From: Vespula vulgaris
Taxonomy: Eukaryota > Arthropoda > Insecta > Hymenoptera > Vespidae
Length of the DNA: 64,000 nucleotides
Assembly (NCBI RefSeq): GCF_905475345.1
Contig: NC_066600.1
Coordinates: 1,256,001 to 1,320,000, forward strand
Reading direction: 5' to 3'
Below, piece by piece: positions 12,160-26,375 of this stretch (position 1 is the first letter of the stretch; the number at the start of each line of letters is the position of its first letter). Both the position numbers and the translations under genes were made by a program. The notes below the pieces were generated by a model. The model did not search any database, had not been told where the DNA came from, and worked only from the letters and a program-made list of their open reading frames with translations.

Positions 12160-13517
12160 CAGATATGTGCCTTACTGCTCGAATATTTCTACTGTTGTTT
12201 CTGCAATAAGAATTCAGCGAAATCACAAGGGTTCGCGAAATGTCAATAACGATAATTTCTTATCACTAGTTATGTAATATATGACGTTACTTTTTTAATC
12301 AAATTTAATCTCATTGAGATATAAGATAACGAGATATATAAGATAACGAGTTATATTAAATTTAACCAAAATTATTTACGATAACAATCTGATTTAAAAA
12401 TAGAACGGATTATTAATAACTCGAATAATAAATATTTTACGTAGTCATTGATACATCAACGATATTGGAGAAGAAAAGAATTTGTTCTTATATTTCTTTT
12501 ATTAAATTTCTTTAAAAATATTCAACATAACTACCTTCTTTCTTGTATCGTAATCGAAGAAATTCAAGGGAAGAAAAGAAATACTAACACTCATCAATTG
12601 CACATCCTTGATGTGTTAATAGATTTCCCGCGTATTTTATTGAAGATGATTCAAATTTTGAATTGATCAAGAATGAATTGGTAATAAAATTTCAATAAAA
12701 AACAATGTTACGTTCAAACCAAATTTTTTTAAAGAAATTAAAAAATCGATAATTCATTTATACACTTTTCGTAGCTTCATAAATGTTGCATTTATTAGAT
12801 TTTCATCTGTGAATCGATCTCTGTGTGTAGGTTCATTTGAAACCCGGCTTATATTGATAATAACCATCACTCTTGGTTTTATAATGGTTTACGTTAACAA
12901 TGAGAACAGGCGTAATTCTTGACAGATTTTAATGAACAAAGTCTCAAAGATGAAGGTTTAATCTATGATCCGGTTTTTTCAAATATTTGAAAAAGTTTTA
13001 TTTTCCTTGAAAAAATTGTGTTAAAAAATAGTATCTTTTGAAAATAGTTTATGTACAAATAAAAAGCTTCCGCAAAAAATCGAAAAGCGGAATCCTAAAA
13101 AAACTTTTGGATTAAACCTTTTTTTTTTTCAAATGACAGCTTGTTTGTCAAAATTGATCAAGAATTACGTTTGTTCTCATTGTTGGGGTAAATGCTGTTT
13201 TCGTTATTTTTTGCGAAGAAAAAGTTGTGTACTGTGGCATATCTCGAAAATTATCAGCAAAAGATAGATGCTCCTACTACTATTATTGATTCTTTATGTC
13301 ATACTTGAATAGTGTATATTTTGTTACTTAAAGTAGCGATTATCTGCTTGTGGTGTGTAAATAATCGATGCTCAGATTTTTTGAATCATTCTTTGTTCGC
13401 GTTTATAGTTCATATTTTATCCATACCTGTCGCTGAAGTCACACACGCTTCGAAGGAAAAACGATCAACAGACTTATTATGTTTTATATATTGATTCTAT
13501 TATAATAATTAAGAAAA
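12160..13517. other. Intergenic between divergent dehydrogenase and RecQ5 genes
   Basis: Both genes point away from this interval, so it should hold both promoters. It contains the 305-bp inverted-repeat element described separately (12888-13192). The small open frames here are short, AT-rich and lack homology I recognise. Confidence 0.5.
12888..13192. mobile_element. MITE-like inverted-repeat element (hairpin)
   Basis: The two ends are inverted copies. The left end reads TTTAC(GTT)AACAATGAGAAC..CGTAATTCTTGA, and the reverse complement of the right end reads TTTAC(CCC)AACAATGAGAAC..CGTAATTCTTGA. Similarity continues inward for about 80 bp per arm with small gaps, including a shared GGTTTAAT(C), and the centre is A/T-rich and partly self-complementary. 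Length is about 305 bp and there is no ORF. This is the structure of a non-autonomous DNA transposon. I could not identify a clear target-site duplication. Confidence 0.6.
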
Positions 13518-16500
13518 ATGTTGTCAAGCGTATTAAAATCTGTATTCGGTTATGACGACTTTAAAAGTGACATACAAAAACGTGCCACTACTGCTGTTTA
13601 TGAAGGTTGGAAATTTCTGTTATATATACAAATGAATCCATTTTTTTTAAATTTTAAACATTATAGATATCAGTAAATAAAGATAATGAATATGTATATA
13701 ATGTATATAGTATGTAAAAATATATTTATCTATTAGATAAAAGAAATAATTATTATATAACTTCTTTTAGGTAAACAAGATGTTTATGTTTGTATGCCTA
13801 CTGGATCAGGAAAATCACTTTGTTTTCAACTACCAGCTATAATGAAAAAAGATAAAGTTGCAATAGTATTTTCACCATTGTTAGCTCTTATGAAGGTATA
13901 TGAGAATTTTATAAATTATTTTGATACATGATACTATTAAATATGGATTTAATTATGTTAAAAAATATTTTGTATAGAATCAAGTGGATTTTTTAGTTAA
14001 CAAAAAAATTAAAGCCGTTTCGTTAAATTCAAATACATCTACCAAAGACAGAAATGCAATAATGAAAGAATTATCATCCAAATCACCGCAGATCAAATTA
14101 TTGTATATTACACCTGAAATGGGAGCACAAAAACATTTTCAAGTAAACAGTTATATCGATGAAATTTCTATATAATTCATAATCATATTATTGTTGTTTT
14201 TTCCTTATTATTTTTTTAAATTGTAGGAACTTATAATTAAATTACAAAAAGCTAAGGCTATATCTTATTTTGTTGTTGATGAAGCACATTGTTTGAGTCA
14301 ATGGGGTCATGATTTTAGACCTAGTTACAGACAATTAGGTGTATTTAAAAAGCTTTGTCCTGATATTCCTATAATTGCTTTAACTGCTACAGCTGCAAAG
14401 GAGGTACATATATTTTTTAACAAATTATCATATATATATATTTATATTTATACTTTTTCAGGTAGTAGTTGACATATTAAAGACATTGAACATGAAAAAT
14501 ATACTAAGGTTTTCAATTCCAGTGTTTCGTCCTAATCTTTATTATGATGTATGGTTTTTAGACGTATTAGATAAACCATTTGATCATCTAAAACATTTCA
14601 TTGTGGAAGCCCTTGGTCCATTAAATGATTCTGTATCAAAAGTAATAAAAATAATTTTTATATCATTTATTTCTTTTTATTAATTTTTTATGTTATTATA
14701 ATAAGTCATAATTCTAGGATAAGAGAAATTGTGGTATTATTTATTGTAGAAAAAAAGAAGCAACAGAAATTATAGCTAATAAATTAAATATGTCTAACAT
14801 TCCAACATTGGCATATCATGCTGGTAAGTAAAGATAATAAAAATAGATGAATAATTTTTTGTTGTCAAAGTATACGATATATGAGCGTTCTTTGTTCTAT
14901 TTATAGGTTTAAAAAATCAAGAACGTAATGAAGTTCAAAATAAATGGACAATGGGTGAAGTTTCTGTTATTGCAGCAACATGCAGTTTTGGAATGGGTGT
15001 TGATAAACCAACTGTGAGGTATATACAAATTATTACAAATATCTTCCATAGCTTATACACATGTCTATTGCATTGCGTAAACAATTTATAAATGTTATTA
15101 TTATTTATTAGATTTGTGGTGCATTGGACAGTTCCACAAAATATTGCAGCATATTATCAAGAATCTGGTAGAGCAGGTAGAGATGGTAATCCAGCCTTCT
15201 GCAGAGTATATTTCAGTAACGAAGAATTTGGAGTTATTTCATTTCTGATAAAGGAAGAACATTCTCAGAAAAAAACAGAATTTGCACAAGTACAATGGAA
15301 GAATTTTGAAAAAAGTGTTTCATATTGTCTAGAGACCAAGTAAAGTATTTAAAAATTAATTAAACATATTCTATATAATTTGATTGAACAGTACGATATT
15401 TTTTATCTAATCTATAATAAAATGTTTCTTCAGATGTCGACATAGCGTATTTTCTAAATACTTCGGAGATAGTCCACCTGCGTGCAAAAATCGTTGCGAC
15501 GTATGTAAAAATAAAGATATTGTTCAAGCAAGAATATCACAATTTGAAATGTGTCGATCACGACTGGGTAGATATTCGAATAAATCTTCGAGCAGCGGAG
15601 ATGGTTTTGCATTTTCTAAATATGATGATATGTGAGAACTTGAAAAAAGATTAATATATTTATACTATAAAAAATAAATATATATATATCCATTATTATT
15701 TTTATTCGTTTGTAGGACTGACTACCAAGAAACTTGCGTTCCAAGAGAAAAATTAATCGCCGATGCTAAACGAGAAACTAAAGAATTAATTGAAAAGCAA
15801 TTTGCTTTGCGTCGAAATAACAATCGTAATGAAGAGGTATGTATATTTAAGTATACGCAAATATATATATAATAACGTTTGAATTCTATGTTATTTTAGG
15901 TGAAAAAAAAAAATAACGAAGATGCTAAACAAGCTAATGTTCGTGCAGCTGAGAGTACTGATATAAAAATAAAAGGTTTGACTGTACAGGTAAGTAATAA
16001 TTATTAAACTAAATATACCTTGAATAATTAGAAGATTTCATAATTTTTTTAATTAGTATTTTTATTTTTTGGATTTGATCTAGTTACGAGAATATTTTTA
16101 TGATAAGTTAAAAACGGTCTTACATGAAAATTATAAATGTACATCTGAAAAAATCGGAAGAGATTTTCAAGAAAAAGATATGCATAATATTGCTTACCAA
16201 TTAGAATACAATATGCTCTGTAGTACAAGACTTCTTAACAAGTATAAATTTGAAATGTCTAAATTGGTATGTATAATGTATTAACCATGTAAATGAGGTC
16301 CTTGAGATTTTACATGTATCTTATATTTACATTACATATAAGAAATATATATTGTATTCAGATTTCATCTATACGAAAAAGTGATACGATACATGAAGCC
16401 TTGATGGAATATAATATTAATTATGAAGATTACTCACAAACAACAGCATCTAAAGCAGTACCTACGAATTTAAATGATGGTCAAAATAAGTTAAAGAATA

Positions 16501-17069
16501 ATGATATAAAGAAAAAGGAAAATAGTAAACAATGCAGAGTCATGTCATATTTACAAGGCAAATCAAGCAATAATTCTCATGATACTGCATTCAAGTCAGC
16601 TTTAGAAATTAAAAATAGTAATCAAGTAGAAGTTAGCAAGAAGGATGAATCCAACAAAAATTATAATGCGACTTATATTGATAATGAAATTAAAACAATG
16701 ATGACTGATCATGAAGAAAAAGAAACAATAATAAAAGATCATAATGTTGCTTTCGTTTCAGCCAGAATAATTAATGAAAACAATGTTCAAACTGCAAAGA
16801 AAAAAGTCCATAGTGTGCCCAAAACAAGTATTAAAGAGAAAAAAGTTAATAAAAATGTTATTACAAAAAAAAAAATTTATGAATATCTTTCAACTTCTAA
16901 AAGTTCCACCAGTAAAGATACGACTAAAGAAATTAAACTTGACAATAAATCAGAAACTTTAAGCAATAATGAAAAACTTATAAATGAGGTTAAAGTACAT
17001 AAAGGTACAAATAAACGTAAAGTTATTGATTCATCAGATAAAACTCGTATTAAGAAAAGAAAAAACTAA
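13518..17069 (+). CDS. RecQ5: RecQ5-type ATP-dependent DNA helicase
   Basis: Thirteen exons: 13518-13605, 13771-13895, 13978-14142, 14227-14403, 14462-14641, 14718-14823, 14907-15018, 15112-15339, 15434-15631, 15716-15836, 15900-15989, 16084-16266 and 16362-17069. They splice in frame to about 826 residues. The ATG at 13518 opens the conserved FGYDDFKSDIQ start of the RecQ core. Visible motifs are Walker A MPTGSGKS (K44), DEAHCLSQWGHDFRPSY (D144-H147), TATAA, and motif VI QESGRAGRDG (about 334-343). A zinc-binding set follows: C395, C411, C415 and C418. RQC and HRDC domains are absent, which fits RecQ5 rather than BLM or WRN. Residues about 531-591 resemble the KIX-like region of RecQ5, and the last exon is a Lys-rich disordered tail. 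RecQ5 unwinds 3'-5', removes Rad51 filaments and binds RNA polymerase II. I did not see a clear SRI domain. Confidence 0.93.
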
Positions 17070-17232
17070 AAATCAAAGTATAATAAACAGTTTAATAAAA
17101 ATGAAAATTTTTGCAAACTTAAAAGAAACAAGAACAATATAACAGATAATGTTTCTTCTGTCGTAATTATAAAATCGCTAGAGAAGTAATCTATTTATAA
17201 CCTATATAATAAATGTATATATATATAATAAA

Positions 17233-17276
<44 letters not shown>

Positions 17277-18394
17277 GTATAAGTATATTTATACGGAAGA
17301 TTGTATTTATTTATTTATCAGTCATTGCATATATAAGACATATTCATCGTTTCTATACATTTTGATATACTATATTAAATAAAATTCAATTATTTAGGAT
17401 TCTCCTTGAATATATTTTTAAAATAAAGAAAAATAATAGACAAATGACACTGTGAATTTCTTATAAATATTTTAATTAAAAATCGTGTGCTTACTATTGT
17501 CCACGTTTTTGAGGTTATTCCATTGGCAAGATCGCTAGTGGACATTATTTGTCGCTAAAAATATATTATATTATAAAAATAACTTAATTTCCGTTCTTAA
17601 TCATTTATTTTTCATCAAATATGAATTCTATCTATCTCCCCTAAATTATAACACGTTATTAAAGAATACTTCATTTACATGTACAAAATGTTACGTATTA
17701 TTATTCATTACGCAATAAGTACACAAATAATTATCATTAACTTTATTCACGAAACAATCAGCTTACTTTTTTAAAATGTTATTTACATATTTACATATTT
17801 TACTTCTTTATCGCAATCACTGTAAAGTAACGAAATGTAAAAATGTAAATGTAATAACGTGTATACGTACTTCGAAGTAGCAATACAACTACTACTCGTG
17901 CTATAAAAATCAATTTAATTACCATTTATCATTCCTTGCATACTAATTAAAAATTATTGTTTGACTATTATTAATCGAATTAAAAAAACTCGTATTAGAA
18001 TTTACAAGAATATAAAAATCGATCGATTTCAATAGGACTCAACTTTCGAATTAAGAATTGGAATTATTCTCGATCAAGCATTTGTCTACGAAAGACTAAA
18101 AAAGAAAACAAAATGGCAATTAAAAGAAATAAGTACCTCGATTTAAAATACGACACGGTCTTCTTCTAATTCTCTGTCCTCTTGATATTTCACTTGTTGG
18201 AAGAAAAATGATCTGGAGAGAATGAGGCCAGCTCTTCGTTTTATTTGGCATTATCGAAGACTCGCATCTTTGTCGTCAGTGATACTCGTCTCCCAGATAT
18301 TGAATGTATTTACTGAAAGATATTAGATCGACGAGTGCGTGTCCTTGACGACAATAGCCTCTTTCTACGTCTCGAACGGATCGTATGTTTACAA
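17070..18394. other. Intergenic between convergent RecQ5 and CD36-family genes
   Basis: Holds the 3' ends of both flanking genes, which point toward each other. An (AT)n microsatellite spans 17235-17273. Nothing else codes convincingly. The 18100-18394 part is less AT-rich and probably 3' UTR of the receptor gene. Confidence 0.5.
17235..17273. repeat. (TA)n microsatellite
   Basis: Uninterrupted TA dinucleotides just downstream of the RecQ5 stop codon. Confidence 0.95.
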
Positions 18395-19920
18395 TCAAAC
18401 GTTTATTTCGTTTCTCGTTGTTGATAAATCTTCTAATATATTGGAGGTCGTTTCGTCCTTTGAATGACTAAGCAAAGTACTGTAATAACATTCTGCTTCT
18501 TTTACTTTCACAGAAGATCTTCTATCGTTTAGAAATTGTAATCTTTTTTTTTGCATTTCTTCTTCGAACCATTCGTCATAAATATTTGATTCTTTCGGTC
18601 GATAAAGAAGTATTTTAACAATGCTCCAAATAAGGAAAATTGAGCCCATGATGAACATGAGATATATACTGATTTCTTGCAATACTGGTAGAATGTTCAA
18701 GTATAAGTAAAACAATGAATTTCTGTTCGCAGGTAATTCGTACATTCCCTAAAAAAAAACAAAGAACGAAAAAAAGAGAGATAAAGAAAATAGGAAAAGA
18801 ATATTTTTTATTAATTATCGTTTATATTAAAATGAGAATAATACGATTCGTAAAAAAGCGCGAAAAAATATTCGACAAAATTAGTACCAAAATAGCCTGT
18901 AGGTGGCGCAAAGAGACAATCACCGATTCAAAAGCCGCGCCGTAAGTTTATACGTCGTTCTTTTAATATTCGCGTCGTGTAATTATCAATTAATTTCATA
19001 GATTTTTTCGACAATTAATCTCGTGATTATAACAATCGTTTAACAAACGACATATCGGTATACTTACTATTTCGAACCAAAGAAGTGGAAGAACAAAGTT
19101 AGAAAACTTTTCTACTCTTGCCATGTGTCCGATATCTTGCAATGCCATGTTAATTTGGAAACGGAAAGCCAAATCAACTGGCAAGCCTGATTGTGGTTGT
19201 ATATAAAAATAAGATTCGTGTTTTTGTGAATCTGGTTTTAGACCGTTTACAGCTTCGAGAAGAGAAGGATGAGATTTATAGAAATGTGGATAGGACAGTG
19301 CTATTGGAAAACCTGAAAAAAAATAAAATAAAATACAAGTTAAAAAATAAAAAAGAAAAAAGGTTACGTAATCTTTACAGATTCTAAATTAGATAAACGA
19401 ATCGATCGATTTATTATATCAGAAAGTGATTCATAGTTATCATTTTGTGTGCGTTTTTGTGAATTTTTGTGCGAAGTTTTGTGTGAACGATTTGTTCGAA
19501 ATGTTTTAATCGAGATGGAAGCAGAAGAAAAAGAAGATATTTTGTAAAGAAATGAAGCCTACCGTAATAACAAGCGGTTACGTCTACTAAACCTGGAGGT
19601 AAGCAATGTCCACCTCGACAGTAACATTTGTTTTCTTCTTTATAAGCACCGTTGTCCATTTCGTTTTCCATGAAATTATACTTGTATGCATATAAGCCTT
19701 TTATAACTTTTTCACCGGTTCGCGTCTGTAATATATATGTCGTTAAAAATTACTTTTCATTATCGATGATATGTTAATACGTAAAAGTAAATAATATTAA
19801 CCTTCTATAACCCAATTTTTTGGTTCGTGTCTACACAGAAATTATATAATGTGAAAGTAATAGTATTATTCATACTAGTATAATTATATAATGTGAAAGT
19901 TATAACATTATTTATATTGG

Positions 19921-19995
<75 letters not shown>

Positions 19996-20314
19996 CTACT
20001 GATAATGTAATATAAAAAATTATAGAATAATGCAATATAGAGTATATATATATATATAACTATCTTAAGCTTATAGTATAGTAATATTTTAAATTATACT
20101 CGTATAAAAAAAAATATTTATAATAATATCAATATAAATAATATCTCTAACGAAATATATATAAAATAATTATGGTGCTATATAATTTAGTACAGTATAT
20201 ATAATTATATATACTATATATACGAAAATATAAAAAAAAAATATATCAAAAATATCGAATTCGAAGTAATAATTAATTTTTATACGATAGATTAAAAATA
20301 TAATTTTTCTAATT

Positions 20315-20352
<38 letters not shown>

Positions 20353-23300
20353 ATACACAAGTGCATGGTTTAAAACTAACATGGCGTTATAGAAGGCTTA
20401 ACGATTCTATGATCTAAACTCACCATGTGAGCGCTACGACAAAGACTTTTTCGAAAGAAAAGAAGAGTATCGTTAGGTTGTATATAAGTTGGAAATTTAG
20501 TTCCATCACTGGCACCATGGATATTTGCACATTTTCCTTTCCAGTGGGGAAGGTCGACATTGCCGTTATATTTGTCGATCAAACCAGTCATTTTCACGTC
20601 GTTTTCACCGGTGTAAAAAGTCTCGTAATCACCTTCGAAGTCATACATCTGAAGGAAAGAAGAGAAAAAAAAAAAGAATAATGGAGATGTCGCGACGATG
20701 AAAAATTTTCCATTATATAAGTCACGATTATAACGATGAAATGACAGAGTTTCTGAAAAATTATTACAGACAAATACGAATATTATTATTACACAGTAGT
20801 TGTCATGATGATAGCATGAGAAGGTTCATTTACTTCGATGCGTCATACTAGTTACTACGAAAAAGAAAAAGAAAAAAAAAAAAGAAAACAACAAATGATG
20901 TATAGTATTATAAAATCTCTTCGATGAATTACATATTTCATTGAATTCGTATAATATATTTCTACATTAAATATGTATTAAAATAATATTATAATTCCTA
21001 AACATATAAATTCAATAAATATGAAATAAATGCGATATTATAACTCTTAAACAGATAAACTATCATTCGTATATCAAACTTACTCTATCGATAAGACCGA
21101 GTTTATCAAATGATATCCACGATGGCATAACTTGATTTCCAAGAGTAAGCAGAGTAGATTTGTAACCGAACATAAACTCTCGAGCAGTCATAGGTACTAA
21201 AGGTTTCGAGTCTGTTTGATGAACCAACATATTTAAACCCCATCTTGTAATGTACGATGCTTCTCTTATTACATTGGTTATACTCTGAAAATTACAATTT
21301 AAATCTATATTCTGAGATATAAATTCTATCGATAATCTATTTACGCAAATATTGGATATTTATCCAATAAAAATCCTTGCTTCGTGGGTACGCATGTTTC
21401 ATATCAATTAATTAAAATAAAATAATTAAATTGTCTGTATGTGTGTGTGGAAGGCTAAAGCTAAATAATGTTAGACGTTAATCTAATACGATGTTAACTC
21501 TCCAACGACCTGACTAAGACTGGTATGGATCGATAAACAAAACAAAAGGAACAAAGTATAAAAGAAAGAAGAAAGGAAAACATACGTACACACATAGCGC
21601 GATCACACGTAGCTACGTGACTTGTTTGAATTCTCTTGTTTGATTACATACGTACTTATTACACTGTTTAGATCTCTACTATGACTTATTTTCATCGTAT
21701 ATCGAAGTATCGTAAATAATGTTATTCTAATTTATATGACAGATTAGCGATTAGAGTAAAACGAGAACTAACATTAATTACGACAATATGTAACTCGTAT
21801 ATAACTGTGACCTGGGATCATCATTCCATCTTTGATCTTCTTTCGTATGATTTATGTTAGATGGTTTTTTTTTCTATTAATATAGTATGATTCTTGATGT
21901 GTAAATGAATTGAGCTATATCATTGATAATATATCAATTACATTTATTTTATAATATATATATATATATATATATATAATAATATAATATATAAATAGAA
22001 AGAGAGAGGGGAGAGAGAGAGAGAGAGAGAGAGAGAAGCTTATCCAACAAAAGAAAGAAAAAAAAATACATTTTTGATATAATTAATTTGATTATGATTT
22101 CATGACAATTTATATTTATTTATTATTATCATAATTATTAGATAATTTCCATTCAACCGAAAGGAAATTTAAGATAAGTTTAATTTGGATTATATCAATG
22201 AATGATATCAATGGTAGATATCAATACTTTTATGAAATTTGTCGAGGCGATTTCGTAAGGAAATAGTGATCGGCTGTTTCTCCATGTCACAATATGTGAA
22301 ATTACTTCTTCTACGCATGAACTGCAATATTTCGTCATAAAAGAGAACATGCATTTTGTTTTTGACCGACAGTTAGTCAATGATAGCATCGATGAAAATC
22401 GTTGCAAAATAATGATTGATAAGCAATCCATAGTTATGAATTAGATTTCTATTGTACGTTTTGGATCGTATGTTCTTTTCTATGTAAATAATAATCAAGA
22501 GTGATATGAAATTATTGTTGAAAGATTTCATTTGTTATTAGAAATGAGAAAACAAACCAAATTTTTTCTTGAAATTTTAGTATGAAATTATTATATCGTA
22601 AAAGATTTAATTATCCATTTATCATTAAAATTTTCGTTCGAATTTATTGGCTTTTTATTTATTTATTTATTTATTTTATATATATATACGATTAATACGA
22701 CGTGGATATACGTGAACGTTTCCTATGTAACGTTCACGTGGAATTATTTGGAGTCAAATTTAATCGGCCCACGGATAATGATATGAAAGTATATATGCAA
22801 AGTTTGTATACATTGATATAATATACGATGATGTCATTTTTACACGAAATTGATGTGGTTCGTGTCATGTATTATCAATAATTTTGATATAAAAAAATGT
22901 TTAATATCTACTTCTTTCAGTTGACATTTAATTAAAAATAGTGCCTTTTTTTCGATTAATTAAAGAAAATTAAAGATTTCTCTTTCTCTCTCTCTCTCTC
23001 TCTCTCCCTCCTTCCCTCTCTCTCTCTCTCTCTTCTATGTCATCGAGCATTAGAATATTTCCTTGAAGGTTTTCGTAAGAGTGCAACGTTAGATTACCTC
23101 ATACTAATTCGCGTAATTTCTTCGTAGGAAAGTAGAAAGGAGTAGCAAGAGGAAAACGAAGAGGAGAAGGGGGATGAGGAGGAGGAAGAGGAGAAAGAGA
23201 AGGGATGGGCACAACGTCGGAGGAAAGTGGAACGTTAGCGTCTGTTACGTGCGAAGCTCGTAAATACGATCGAGGATGTTTTGCTGTTTGTAAACGAAGG

Positions 23301-23600
23301 TCCAAGGTAATTTTATCTTTGTTCTTTTGTATATACATACATAGGATTTGCCGTTATTGGATGATGATTCATCGAAGATAAAAATTCGGGAAGTATTTAT
23401 TGTATGTGTAGACGTGTGCTCGTGTCTGCGTGTGATCGTCGCGCGTGTATCTGAAACGACTGAATAATCGATATCTTAATGCGTGCTTAGCATAACATTA
23501 AAATCGATTCGATATTACTGAATTCAGTATTTTATTCTTGTTGATGCTACGAGAAATTTAATTCGCAAGAAGATCGAAGATAGAGAAATGATATTTATTT

Positions 23601-23640
<40 letters not shown>

Positions 23641-26337
23641 CTTTGTATCCTTTCTACGCGTTCAATCTGTCTGGCTAGGAAAGGTCAATCACATGGAGAG
23701 TCTATGACATTGCCAAGGCCAACGCTTATACGAGTTTCTACACGGAGAACGTTAGAAAAGTAAAATAAGGGAAAGATATTTTATTCGCGAATTTTTTTCT
23801 GTAAACGATATGATCCGAATATCTACATGATTCTTATAAGTTATTCGAAAATATGTTAGTATATCGCGTTCGTGCTTTCAATTTATCTTTCTTTGCTTTG
23901 CGGGAGAACAGATTAATAATTATATTCGAAATTAAATCGGCAAAAGACACGCACAATTTTTTTCATGTTATTTCACGAATAAAATACATATATGAAAGTG
24001 TATATTTCTTTTGTATATTACTCATCATTTCATTACGATGTATCATAGAGAATAAGAAAATGCATAAATTTGTATACTTACCAGAAGCGCGATATTTGGT
24101 AAAATGAGAATATCTTCTTCAGAACCATTACTCATTTCCGGTACATATACTAAAGGATGAAGTGGTATAACGGATACAGTGCCATTGCTGTTAAATTTGA
24201 TGTTGCCGTGTTCCATATGCTCCCTAAATTACGAAAATTAACATATCATACCTACGAAATCAACTTAGCTTTGCTCGTTATCTATAATACGTATACGTTC
24301 ATTACATATACATATGTTTAAGACAAGATATAAATCTTATTTTTTAAGTTCGAACGTTAAGATTTATATTGCCAACTTTTTTTCAACGAAGAAAAAAAAG
24401 AGAGAGAGAGAAAAAGTGCTAATTAACTTCTTCTTACTCACCTGTATACGTAAGGTCCAATTTCTTGGAAATTGAGTTTGCTATCCTTTCCAGATAAATA
24501 ATCGTCATGATTAGTGATATTGAATAGATAGACTTTCAAGAAAATATCCACGTCAGGTTTCCTCCAGAATTCAAATATTTCTCCTCCTTCGCCGAATATA
24601 ACTTTAAATTGAAAGAGCCGATCGTAAGGTTGGCAGATGAGAATTAAAAAGCCTGAGACAAGTCCGATTAATCCTAAGGTCATTAGCATGAATATACCTG
24701 TGAATTAAAAGAAAAAAGGAAAAAAGTAATTTAAAGGAAAGAACAAAAAAAAAAGAAGCAGGCACGTGACTTGCAGGGTCATTTTTTATTTACTGATCAT
24801 GCTGAATGATATACAGTTAGAATTAGTTGCAGAAGGCAATCGATCATGTTAAATAGTATCCGAAGATTAACCGTGTCACGTTTTATAGAGATTTTTTTTT
24901 CTTCTTTTTTTCTTCTTTTTTTTTTTATTTCTAGATTCTCATCGAACACGTATTTTATTCATTGGATAATATATAGCGTTCGTGATTTCTAACTTGATCT
25001 CTACAAGCGTGCCACGTGAACTTTATCGTTGCAATAGAGTGCAACAAAGTGAAAAACTTTTGAATTGAATGACGTTCTTACGTATTTTTCAGATCGACAA
25101 AACTCCATAATTTTCTCAGCACGAAAGAAAAATTCTGTTTAAACTTATTGCTCTTTCCATGACCGGTCAAGTTTAAGAAATCTCGCGAAGTCGCGTTGAA
25201 AACTCTTTTTCTCTTTTGTCGAAGTTGAATGTGAAATGTCGTATCGTGTTCTACGGGATCGTGATCGTCGTTATCAACTGGATCAAAGAGAAAGAGAGAG
25301 AGAGAGAGAGAGGGAGAGAGGGAGAGAGAAGGGATTATTTTATTTTAATTAATGTCACGTAATTGACATATTTCATGTATACCAACGTAATAGAGAAGAT
25401 AAAATTTAGTAAAAATAAGATGGAACGTGTTCTTTGGAGTATTTTTTTTCTTTTAATTTCTCTTTCCAATTTGTTTTTCTTTTTTATTCTGATGAAGCGA
25501 AATTTTGTGTTTACAAAAGATAATGCTGTATATTTTTGTATCTTTTTTTTTCCCGTAAGTAAGAGAGATTAAATCTTAGAAAAAAATTCAACGCTTAACT
25601 AAACTTGTATACTTCGGGTTGTGAGAACGAAGAAATAATTTCTATCTTTTTAGTCAATCTTGAAATGAAATTATGATGAATTTATCGCAAAAATCTTTTC
25701 TGTTGTTTTTCAACGAAAAAAGAAAAAAAAAAAGAAACAAGAAAAAGTAATTGTACCAATTAGAATCGAATAATTAGCCTCTTCGAATAAAATTTAATTA
25801 GACTCTTTAGGTAAAATTTGAAATAACAAACGCAGTTTCCTCGAGCTTATCTATACCTGTAGATATTAATAACATTTCGAATAGTTACCGCGAATGAAAT
25901 TAGAAATAATTTAAGAATAATGATGCGAGAACGGCGAAAGGAACTACTAAAATTCCAGTGTCTTTCTACGACCTCATTATTTCAGTGACATTATCTCTTC
26001 TCTGATGACGTGGTGTATGAATGTGTGTGTGTGTGTGTGCACGATGCGACAATGAATGGTCGTTTCTTCGAAGAAGAAGAAGAAGACAAAAAGAGAAAAA
26101 GAGAAAGAGAGAGGAAGAAAGAAAAAGCTACTTTTATCATTTACATATATGTCGATAACGACGTAATAATCGATTCCCGTGTATAACTGTTAAATAATCG
26201 AGCTATAAATCATTCGGCGTAGGAATGTCGATACATCGTGGAAACTTATCCCCATTGGACTTGTGGGAATTCATAATGTAATTATCACGCAAATTTATTA
26301 TCTCTTTTAAAAACAAAAGATTTTACTTAGATAAAAA

Positions 26338-26375
<38 letters not shown>

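Noticed and set aside
19805..20035. Poly-Tyr protein frame
   Set aside because: Entirely produced by the (ATA)n microsatellite at 19922-19995.
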